14,904 nt of DNA from contig DLPA01000045.1 of assembly GCA_002479815.1 (NCBI GenBank), positions 1 to 14,904 of the forward strand. Direction: 5' to 3'. Positions 5,900 to 13,156 of the stretch are shown one piece after another. The stretch comes from a bacterium UBA7470 (lineage in GTDB: Bacteria; Pseudomonadota; Gammaproteobacteria; Burkholderiales; Burkholderiaceae_C). The translations under genes were made by a program, and so were the position numbers. Numbering within the stretch: position 1 is the first letter of the stretch; every line of letters begins with the position of its first letter. The notes under the pieces were generated by a model. The model had not been told where the DNA came from. It searched no databases and saw only the letters and a list, made by a program, of their open reading frames with translations.

Positions 5900-6499
5900 T
5901 TGGATTTAGCCACAATGTTACCAAGTACACAATTTCAGATCGGACACACACCTCGTTGTGCGGCCCGTGATTACAAAGAAACGCACCACCATTGGTCAAT
6001 TATTCGGCAACGGGAAATAACCGGAAATGCCAAAGAGCTGAATGACTGGGCGATAGAAAATGAGGAATTTTTCATACATCGCTTTGGATTTGATACGCCA
6101 ATGGAACAAAGGCGAGACATCTTCGAACTGAAGGTGCATCTTGACCTCACAGATCGGGAAATAGCAAGGTTAAAAACAGCCGGAGCACTCACTGTTGGCA
6201 AAGGAAAAACCACTTGTTTGTGTGTGGATAGAGCACTCGCTGCTTTCGGAGCTGTTTCTTTGAGTATTGGACTGATTGCAAGTACTCTATTGGGATCAGC
6301 TTTGTTACTGGCAGGCTTACCGCCTATCAAGCAGCTATTTGGACTCACCTTGATAAGCGGCTTCTTCATTCCATTCATTTGGGCTGCATCAGCCATCAGT
6401 ATTCAGCCCATACTTATCTTAAATAGTCGTGGTATTCGTCTTGGTCAGAGGTGGTATCTGCCTTTGCACATCACCGACGAGAGAAGGAATGCTGCGTGA
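5900..6499 (+). CDS. Two-TM membrane protein of unknown function, coupled to brxA
   Basis: A 199-residue protein that I do not recognise. Residues 27-108 are polar and charged, with conserved-looking ELNDWAIENEEFFIHRFGF and the helix LTDREIARLKTAG. Two hydrophobic segments follow at about 113-138 and 146-170, joined by a short PPIKQ loop. A short tail, NSRGIRLGQRWYLPLHITDE, ends it. This suggests an inner-membrane protein with its soluble domain and tail on the same side. The start is uncertain: TTG 5900 or ATG 5915, neither with a strong ribosome binding site. Its stop overlaps the brxA GTG start (GTGA at 6496-6499), so it is translated together with brxA. It is not one of the standard BREX type 1 genes; a membrane anchor or effector of the system is possible but unproven. 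Confidence 0.65.
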   Translation: MDLATMLPSTQFQIGHTPRCAARDYKETHHHWSIIRQREITGNAKELNDWAIENEEFFIHRFGFDTPMEQRRDIFELKVHLDLTDREIARLKTAGALTVGKGKTTCLCVDRALAAFGAVSLSIGLIASTLLGSALLLAGLPPIKQLFGLTLISGFFIPFIWAASAISIQPILILNSRGIRLGQRWYLPLHITDERRNAA

Positions 6500-7296
6500 A
6501 CGACCAGCGCCAGATAGATCTGATCAGACTGGGTTTCAAGTTTGGTCAAAGCGGTCCGCATGCTGCCAGGACGATGATGTTGGATGACTTGCGTCTGCTG
6601 CTGGCGTATTCATCCCCAGATGCAAATCGCGCCGAATATGTCTCGGCTGTGGTGCATACCAATGTGCTGGGCAAGCCGACTCGAAAAGCGCGAGAACTTG
6701 CCTTTAGACACTTGTGCGCCCTCTACGCGCTTGAGCAGACAAACCCCATTTTTCGCACACTACGTCATCTGTGGGCGCTCAATGAAGCCGCCCAGCCCAT
6801 GCTGGCCCTGTCCATGTCGCTTGCTCGTGACTCCCTCTTGCGCAGTACCCAGACTTTTTTTGTTTCTCTCGCACCAGGGACACCAATCAAGCGCGAAACC
6901 GTTGAAGAACTTCTCAGTGCCAACTACCCAGGGCGATTCAGCGCCGCATCGCTCAAGTCATTCGCGAAAAATATTTCCGGCACCTGGACGGCAGCAGGCC
7001 TGCTGCAAGGACATATACGCAAAACCCGCGCTTTCGTCCAGGCGCAGCCTGAATCTGTCGCTTTTTTATTGTTTCTGAGCTATCTGGAGGGCCGTACTGG
7101 TCAGAGGCTGTTCACTTCCGATTGGCTTAACTTGCTAGGCTGTGCCCCCGATGAACTGGAGGCGCTGACAAGCACCGCTTCACACCGGGGAATACTTGTT
7201 TTCATGAATGCCGGTGGGGTGAAGGAAGTGCGATTCCCCGGCTACCTCAATCCAGAAGAAGAACGCATCAGACAGGAGGTTTCAAATGACATCTAA
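6496..7296 (+). CDS. brxA: BREX protein BrxA (DUF1819 family)
   Basis: The 266-residue product fits BrxA in content and position, as the gene directly before brxB. Recognisable stretches include the N-terminal LIRLGFKFGQSGPHAARTMM, the central AFRHLCALYALEQTNPIFRTL and the C-terminal HRGILVFMNAGGVKEVRFPG. BrxA is a small helical DNA-binding protein needed in some but not all BREX systems. The GTG start at 6496 overlaps the preceding stop in GTGA and has AAGGA about 9 bases before it. An in-frame ATG at 6451 would put 15 residues inside the upstream gene and is less likely. The gene's end overlaps brxB by 11 bases. Family call is by recall of DUF1819 and strongly supported by the brxB-brxC-pglX order. 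Confidence 0.85.
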   Translation: MNDQRQIDLIRLGFKFGQSGPHAARTMMLDDLRLLLAYSSPDANRAEYVSAVVHTNVLGKPTRKARELAFRHLCALYALEQTNPIFRTLRHLWALNEAAQPMLALSMSLARDSLLRSTQTFFVSLAPGTPIKRETVEELLSANYPGRFSAASLKSFAKNISGTWTAAGLLQGHIRKTRAFVQAQPESVAFLLFLSYLEGRTGQRLFTSDWLNLLGCAPDELEALTSTASHRGILVFMNAGGVKEVRFPGYLNPEEERIRQEVSNDI

Positions 7297-7849
7297 GGTC
7301 AATAAACTGGTATCGGTCTATCGCCGACATCTCACCGTGCCTTGGCAAGCTGGATTGGCAGCCATTCAGCGCGTCATATTCGCTGTCTATGACAAAGCAG
7401 ACGAGTTGAGGCTAAGAGCAAATGTCGATGAGTTTGCTTTAGCCACTCAGCAAGCTGGAAAGCAGTGGCTGCTCTTGGATGTAACCAATGCCTTTCCTCA
7501 ATGGATGGCAGCTCAGGAATATCGCGAGGCTTACTTTGAATCGCCTGAAGACCTCGCGGGCTACCAAACTGGTGAGTTAATTGAGTTCATCTCCGACCTC
7601 AACGCCACACTGAAAACCCGCATTGCGGCAGAAGCTGGGCCAGATACGGTGGTCGCGCTATTGGGCGTGGGCACTTTGTTTGGGTTGGCCCGTGTATCTT
7701 CTTTGGTAGAAGGCATCAAAGATGCCGTCGAAGGCAGATTACTGGTGTTCTTTCCGGGTGAATATCATCTGGAAAACCATACTTATCGTCTGCTGGATGC
7801 CCGCGACGGCTGGAATTATCTGGCCATTCCCCTTCTGGCCCAAGAATGA
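7286..7849 (+). CDS. brxB: BREX protein BrxB (DUF1788 family)
   Basis: A 187-residue protein of normal BrxB length. The C-terminal signature RLLVFFPGEYHLENHTYRLL followed by DARDGWNYLAIPLL is typical of DUF1788. The middle part, VVALLGVGTLFGLARVSSLV, fits a Rossmann-like alpha/beta core. BrxB is a core BREX component required for defence and host methylation in systems studied; its biochemical role is not settled. The start is firm: a perfect AGGAGG (7274-7279) stands 6 bases before ATG 7286, inside the end of brxA, so the two are translationally linked. Its stop at 7847-7849 overlaps an in-frame upstream ATG of the brxC frame. Confidence 0.93.
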   Translation: MTSKVNKLVSVYRRHLTVPWQAGLAAIQRVIFAVYDKADELRLRANVDEFALATQQAGKQWLLLDVTNAFPQWMAAQEYREAYFESPEDLAGYQTGELIEFISDLNATLKTRIAAEAGPDTVVALLGVGTLFGLARVSSLVEGIKDAVEGRLLVFFPGEYHLENHTYRLLDARDGWNYLAIPLLAQE

Positions 7850-7887
7850 CCGCGTGCAATAATCAAAAAACCAAAGCAAGGATCAGT

Positions 7888-10800
7888 ATGCTCAACAGGG
7901 ACATCTACAACAAAACCCCTCAAGAAAACCGACTCGTCAACAACGGCGTGGCCGAAGTCTCCGAAGACCATTCGGATGCTGCACAAGCCATCTTGCGCTA
8001 CGAACTGGAGACATTCGTTTGCGATGGTCAATACGAAAAAGGTCTTGAAACCATCCTAAGCAAGTTTTTGCTCAATCTTGACCAAGGGACATCACAGCCC
8101 GGGGTGTGGATTTCAGGCTTCTACGGCAGTGGAAAATCGCATTTGGCAAAAATGCTGCGCACTCTTTGGACGGACTACTCGTTTTCAGATGGGGCCACCG
8201 CCCGCAGTTTGGCCAAATTGCCGACAGGGGTTTTTGAACACCTCAAAGAACTCAGCACACAGGGCAAGCGCTGTGGTGCTCTTCATGCCGCTGCTGGCAA
8301 GTTGGGAGCGGGTGCGGGTGATAAGGTGCGGCTGGCCCTGCTGGGCATCGTTTTCAAGTCCAAAGGACTGCCCGAGCAATACAACCAAGCGCAACTCGTA
8401 TTGTGGATGGGGCGTGAAGGCATTCAACAAGCGGTGGAGACCGTGCTGACAGCGGCTGGCCGCAGTTTGGCCCAAGAGCTGCCCCACATGTACGTGTCCA
8501 GCCATCTGGCAAAGGCACTGCTGAAGGTACGCCCTGGCATGGCGCACACCGAAGCAGATGCACGCAAGTTGCTCAAAGAGCAGTTTCCGCAAGTGACCGA
8601 TGTATCGAGTGAGCAGATGACCACTGCATTGCACGCTGCGCTGGCTGTGGAAGGCAAGTTCCCGCTGACCCTGGTGGTGCTGGACGAGATGCAGCAGTAC
8701 ATCGGCACCGATGCTGAAAAGGCATTCCAAGTTCAGGAAGTGACTGAAACCCTCAGCAACCACTTCAACGGCAAGCTGTTGTTTGTGGGCACGGGCCAAT
8801 CGGCCCTGTCCGGCATGCCCAACCTACAGCGTCTCATGGGGCGGTTTCCCGTTCAGGTCATGCTGGGCGACTGGGATGTCGAGAACGTCACCCGGCAAAT
8901 CATTCTGGCCAAAAAACCATCGGCCCAGCCCCAAGTGGAGAATGTTTGGCGAGCCAATCTGGGGGAAATTTCCCGCCATTTGCGCGGCACCAAACTCGAA
9001 CACGTCACAGACGATGAAAGCGTTCTGACCTCCGACTATCCGCTGCTGCCGGTGCGGCGGCGCTTTTGGGAGCGGGTGCTTCGCACCATTGACACCACGG
9101 GCACAGTGTCCCAACTGCGCAGCCAACTGCGCGTGGTTCACGAAGCCGTGCTGGCCACTGCGGATGCGCCTCTGGGTCATGTGGTTTCAGGCGATTTCCT
9201 GTACGACCAGATTGCTGCCAATCTGATGTCAACCGCTCAGTTGCCGAAAGAGGTGTTCGAGAACGTCCAACGTTTTGCAGCGGGGAATGAGCAGGCGCAG
9301 CTCAAAGGCAAGCTCCTCAAGCTGGTCTATCTGATCAACAAACTGCCTGCCGATGCTGCGATGGACATTGGCCTGAAGGCAACGGAGGGGGCACTGGCAG
9401 ACCTGCTGGTCACCGATTTGTCTGCCGGTTCGTCTGAGCTGCGCAAAAAACTGCCTGTCTTGCTCGATGAGCTGCAAAACAAAGACCGTCTCGTGATGGC
9501 CATTGCTGGTGGCAGCGGCACCGAATATCGGCTGCAAACACGCGAATCCAGCGCGTGGTACGACGAATTCCGCGCCCAAGAAGCCGAACTCAAAGCCGCT
9601 CCACAAAGGGTGGAGCAAAAGCGGGCTGATTTACTCAAATCCCGTTTAGGTGAGGTGCTGAAAAAAGTCCGTGTTGCGCAAGGCAAAGACAATGTTGAAC
9701 GCCGTCTTGCACCCATCTATGACGATGTTCTACCTAAAGACCACGAAAAAAACCTCTATCTCTGGATTCAGGACGGCTGGCAGACCGAAGAAAAATCTGT
9801 CATCGCTGAAGCAAAAGCGAAAAGTTCAGACAACCCCACGCTCTTCGCTTTTCTGCCTGCCCAGCACAAAACTGAATTGACTAATGTCATCGTGGCACTG
9901 GAAGCCGCACGTACCACGCTCCAAAAAAGAGGCAGCCCTTCCACAGAGGAAGGCCGCGATGCACAGCGTTCCATGGAAAGCCGTCAGCGCACCGCAGAAA
10001 AAGAGCTGACCGATTTGCTTGAGCGACTGCTCGCTGGTGTGCGCGTGTTCCAGGCCGGGGGCCAAGAGGCCTCCGATGGCAACAACCTTGCTGACCGCAT
10101 CAACAGCGCCGCCAAGTCATCAGCCATTCGCTTGTACAACCAATTCGACACCGTCGACCACGACCATTGGGGCAAGGTGGTGGATGAAGCCCGCAAGGGC
10201 AATCTGGAAGCCCTGAAAGCTGTGGGGCACACCCTGGAAGCAGACAAACACCCGGTCTGCCAAAAGGTGTTGGCCTTCATGGGACCAGGAAAAACCGGCG
10301 CTGAAATCCGTAACAACTTTGATTCGCCACCGTATGGCTGGCCTCGCGATGCCATTGACGGTGCGCTGTACGCCTTGCTGGCTGCGGGCCATATCAAGGC
10401 GACCGATGCGGCCTCTAGGCCCGTGGATGTTAGAAGTCTGGATCGCGCCAAGCTCACTCAGGCAAACTTCAAGCGTGAAAGTATCCACATCACGCCGTCA
10501 CAGCTCATCAAAATCCGGGGGCTTTTCAGTAACGTGGGCGTGCCTTGCCAGCCCAAGGAAGAACTGACCAAGGTGCCAGCCTTGCTGGCAAAGCTGCGCG
10601 ACCAAGCCTCCAAAGCCGGTGGCCCAGCCCCCGCGCCTGAGTTGCCCAAGCTGACCGTGCTGGAAGCAGTGGAAGCCCAAACAGGCAATGCCCAGCTTCT
10701 GGAGTTGTTCACGCGGTGCGATGAAATCACCGGACTGTCCAAATTCTGGAACAAAACGGCAGAGGATATTGCCAAACGCTTGCCCGCATGGCAACGCTTG

Positions 10801-11349
10801 AACGACCTGTTACGACACGCCAAGGTGCTTGGCCCCTATGCCGAACTCAAGACCGAAGCCGATGCGATCCATGCGCAGCGCAGCTTGCTGTCCGACCCAG
10901 ACCCTGTACGACCACTGCTGGACAAAACGGTTGACCTGTTGCGCCAAGCGGTTCAAGCCAAACGCGATGCCTTGGAGCAAACCTACCAGCAGCACTTGAC
11001 CCAACTTCAGGCGGATGCGGACTGGTGCAAATTGACCGAGGGCCAGCGCACAGAACTGATCGCCCAGCACAAGCTGTCGGCACCTGCCATGTTGCCCGTT
11101 GGCACGCCTGAGCAACTGCAAGATGCTTTGGACGAATGCGACCTCGACCACTGGGTGTCCAAAACACAAGCCTTGCCTAGCCGCTTTGAAGCCGCAAGAC
11201 ACGCCGCCGTGCAACGCCTCAAACCCAACGTGGTTCATGTTAGCTTACCCAAACGCACCCTGAACAACGAAGCTGAACTGACGGCTTGGCTGGTTGAGGT
11301 TGAATCGTTGTTGAGTGATCAATTAAAGCAGGGGCCTGTAGCCCTGTGA
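7888..11349 (+). CDS. brxC: BREX ATPase BrxC
   Basis: A very large P-loop protein of 1153 residues, in the usual range for BrxC (about 1200). The N-terminus MLNRDIYNKTPQENRLVNNG is the familiar opening. Walker A is GFYGSGKSHLAK (77-88), Walker B LVVLDEMQQ (262-270), followed by a sensor-like LLFVGTGQSAL. The long C-terminal part contains coiled-coil-like helices, for example around AAPQRVEQKRADLL. BrxC is an AAA+-type ATPase, related to PglY, that is essential for both phage exclusion and host methylation. I chose ATG 7888, with AAGGA 7 bases upstream, over the ATG at 7846 that overlaps the brxB stop as ATGA. The earlier start would add 14 unconserved residues. The next gene begins 16 bases after the stop. 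Confidence 0.95.
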   Translation: MLNRDIYNKTPQENRLVNNGVAEVSEDHSDAAQAILRYELETFVCDGQYEKGLETILSKFLLNLDQGTSQPGVWISGFYGSGKSHLAKMLRTLWTDYSFSDGATARSLAKLPTGVFEHLKELSTQGKRCGALHAAAGKLGAGAGDKVRLALLGIVFKSKGLPEQYNQAQLVLWMGREGIQQAVETVLTAAGRSLAQELPHMYVSSHLAKALLKVRPGMAHTEADARKLLKEQFPQVTDVSSEQMTTALHAALAVEGKFPLTLVVLDEMQQYIGTDAEKAFQVQEVTETLSNHFNGKLLFVGTGQSALSGMPNLQRLMGRFPVQVMLGDWDVENVTRQIILAKKPSAQPQVENVWRANLGEISRHLRGTKLEHVTDDESVLTSDYPLLPVRRRFWERVLRTIDTTGTVSQLRSQLRVVHEAVLATADAPLGHVVSGDFLYDQIAANLMSTAQLPKEVFENVQRFAAGNEQAQLKGKLLKLVYLINKLPADAAMDIGLKATEGALADLLVTDLSAGSSELRKKLPVLLDELQNKDRLVMAIAGGSGTEYRLQTRESSAWYDEFRAQEAELKAAPQRVEQKRADLLKSRLGEVLKKVRVAQGKDNVERRLAPIYDDVLPKDHEKNLYLWIQDGWQTEEKSVIAEAKAKSSDNPTLFAFLPAQHKTELTNVIVALEAARTTLQKRGSPSTEEGRDAQRSMESRQRTAEKELTDLLERLLAGVRVFQAGGQEASDGNNLADRINSAAKSSAIRLYNQFDTVDHDHWGKVVDEARKGNLEALKAVGHTLEADKHPVCQKVLAFMGPGKTGAEIRNNFDSPPYGWPRDAIDGALYALLAAGHIKATDAASRPVDVRSLDRAKLTQANFKRESIHITPSQLIKIRGLFSNVGVPCQPKEELTKVPALLAKLRDQASKAGGPAPAPELPKLTVLEAVEAQTGNAQLLELFTRCDEITGLSKFWNKTAEDIAKRLPAWQRLNDLLRHAKVLGPYAELKTEADAIHAQRSLLSDPDPVRPLLDKTVDLLRQAVQAKRDALEQTYQQHLTQLQADADWCKLTEGQRTELIAQHKLSAPAMLPVGTPEQLQDALDECDLDHWVSKTQALPSRFEAARHAAVQRLKPNVVHVSLPKRTLNNEAELTAWLVEVESLLSDQLKQGPVAL

Positions 11350-11365
11350 TGTGAAGGATTCACCC

Positions 11366-12685
11366 ATGTTGACCCAACTTGCGCTTGCCAATTTCAAGAG
11401 CTACCGCCAGGCTTCGCTGCCTTTGGCGGCACTGACTTTTTTGATCGGTGCCAACGCTTCTGGCAAGAGCAATATGCTTGAAGCCATGCGCTTGCTGAAC
11501 TGGCTGGCCAAGGGAAACCGACTGGATGATATTGCCCGGGTCATCGAAGGTAGCGATGCCATTGTGCGAGGTCAGTCGCGTGATCTTTTCCGAGACCCTG
11601 CGCAGCCCTTCGTTTTGAGTCTGCATTTGGTTGATGCACCGGATGGATGGGGTGACTTCGAGATCAGCCTAGTGATGCAAGCCGATCAACTCACAGTGAT
11701 GGGTGAAAAAGTCTCCCAAACGACACAAAAAATTCCTCTGTACACGGTGGATGGTATACCCAACCCGCACACCGACGAAATCAGCGTTGCCTACAACAAC
11801 TTTAAGCGTGGGAGTAAGAAACCGCACATCCCCTGCTCCAATCGACAGGCCATCTTTTTTCAGTTGGAAACGCCAGGGCGTTTTGAGGCAACTCACATCG
11901 AGAGTCAGAGAATCATTCCTGCGGTGACAAAGAGCCTGCGCGAGACGCTGCGCCAAATCGTTTTCTTGGATCCGCACCCCTCACTGATGCGTGACTACGC
12001 CCACGCCCGGGATCACACACTGCGTGAAGACGGCCGCAACCTTTCAGCGGTGCTCTTCAAAATTGCTCAGACTGAAGCAGGTAAGCAACAAGTACTGGAC
12101 TTCATCCGTTCCCTACCTGAGCAAGACATCGTGGACTTGAAGTTCATCGAAACTGAGCGTCAGGATGTCATGGTGCGCTTGGTCGAGTCTTTCGGTACCC
12201 AGCAACGCACGGTGGATGCACCCCTGCTCTCCGATGGCACCTTGCGCGTACTGGCCGTGGGTGCTGCACTGCTCACCGCTCCAAAGGGGGCATTGGTTGT
12301 GATTGAGGAAATCGACAACGGTGTCCACCCCAGCCGAGCTGACTTGCTGGTGCGGCAGATTCGGCACATCGCGACCGAACGTGAATTGCGTGTACTGCTC
12401 ACCTCGCATAACCCTGCCTTACTGGACGCTTTGCCAAACGAGTCTCTGGCCGATGTGGTGTGTTGCTACCGCGATCCGCAGGAGGGTGACAGTCGCTTGG
12501 TGAGGTTGGGTGACATGGTTCGCTACCCAGAGCTGGTGGCCCAAGGTCCGCTGGGACAACTGATGACGCGCCGCGTGATTGAGCACTTCGTTAAAGACAC
12601 CACAACCCCCGAGCAACGCAAGGCTCAGGCCCTCAACTGGCTGGCGACCCTGAGCGTTGAGGTCACGCAAGAAAGTGACGCATGA
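11366..12685 (+). CDS. ABC/RecF-like ATPase (AAA_21 type) inserted in the BREX operon
   Basis: The 439-residue protein has the full set of motifs of SMC/RecF/OLD-like ATPases. LANFKSYRQASLPL (7-20) leads into Walker A GANASGKSN (28-36). A signature-like LLSDGTLRVLAV lies at 287-298, Walker B VVIEEIDNGVHPSR at 311-324, and the H-loop TSHNP at 346-350. Such ATPases partner with toxic effectors in many defence pairs (AriA of PARIS, GajA-like proteins, AAA_21 partners). No Toprim or other nuclease domain is present in the protein itself, so the effector is probably the PIN protein that overlaps its stop by ATGA. The start ATG 11366 has AAGGA 7 bases upstream and is preferred to GTG 11351. It is not a standard BREX component. 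A sensor that detects phage or anti-BREX proteins and controls the PIN partner is an inference. Confidence 0.85.
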   Translation: MLTQLALANFKSYRQASLPLAALTFLIGANASGKSNMLEAMRLLNWLAKGNRLDDIARVIEGSDAIVRGQSRDLFRDPAQPFVLSLHLVDAPDGWGDFEISLVMQADQLTVMGEKVSQTTQKIPLYTVDGIPNPHTDEISVAYNNFKRGSKKPHIPCSNRQAIFFQLETPGRFEATHIESQRIIPAVTKSLRETLRQIVFLDPHPSLMRDYAHARDHTLREDGRNLSAVLFKIAQTEAGKQQVLDFIRSLPEQDIVDLKFIETERQDVMVRLVESFGTQQRTVDAPLLSDGTLRVLAVGAALLTAPKGALVVIEEIDNGVHPSRADLLVRQIRHIATERELRVLLTSHNPALLDALPNESLADVVCCYRDPQEGDSRLVRLGDMVRYPELVAQGPLGQLMTRRVIEHFVKDTTTPEQRKAQALNWLATLSVEVTQESDA

Positions 12686-13143
12686 GTGCCATTTGTCTGA
12701 TAGATACCAGCGTCTTTGTCGAGTTACTCAACGTGCCGAACAAGGCTGGCAAACACAAAGAAATTTTGGGTTTGTTGACGCAGCGCGTTGATAGGCAGGA
12801 ATCTTTGTTCCTGCCAATGGCCACCATTTTAGAAACCGGTAACCACATAGGGCAAAACGGCGATGGTGGTGCACGCCGGGCCTGCGCAACGCGTTTCGTA
12901 ACGCAGGTCGAGGCGGCATTGAATGGGAAATCTCCTTTCACTCCGATCAACTTTTTGCAAGCCGATGCGCTGCGCGTCTGGCTGAAGGAATTTCCCGACC
13001 ACGCTGCCACCGGAAGTGGTCTGGGCGACCTGTCCATAGTGCATGACTGGAAGCGTTTGTGTCACCAGCACCGCGCTCGCCGTGTTTACATTTGGTCGCT
13101 GGACGCTCATCTCTCCGCCTACGACCGCGCCCCCGAACTGTGA
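12682..13143 (+). CDS. PIN-domain ribonuclease-like protein paired with the ATPase
   Basis: A 153-residue protein consisting of one PIN-like domain. Its four acidic residues are in the expected places and context: Asp8 in CLIDTSVFVELL, Glu51 in ATILETGNHI, Asp116 in GSGLGDLSIVHDW and Asp141 in IWSLDAHLSAY. PIN domains are metal-dependent ribonucleases and are the toxins of VapBC systems, but here no VapB-like antitoxin is present. Instead the ATG overlaps the stop of the AAA_21-type ATPase (ATGA), so the ATPase is the natural control partner. The pair sits between brxC and pglX, the position where PARIS is found in some BREX loci. The gene is followed 13 bases later by pglX. PIN assignment is from visible motifs; RNA target and toxicity are untested. 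Confidence 0.8.
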   Translation: MSAICLIDTSVFVELLNVPNKAGKHKEILGLLTQRVDRQESLFLPMATILETGNHIGQNGDGGARRACATRFVTQVEAALNGKSPFTPINFLQADALRVWLKEFPDHAATGSGLGDLSIVHDWKRLCHQHRARRVYIWSLDAHLSAYDRAPEL

Positions 13144-13156
13144 GACCCGTCCTGAT

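Noticed and set aside
12682..13143. VapC of a VapBC toxin-antitoxin pair
   Set aside because: No small VapB-like antitoxin gene precedes it; the upstream, overlapping gene is a 439-residue ATPase.
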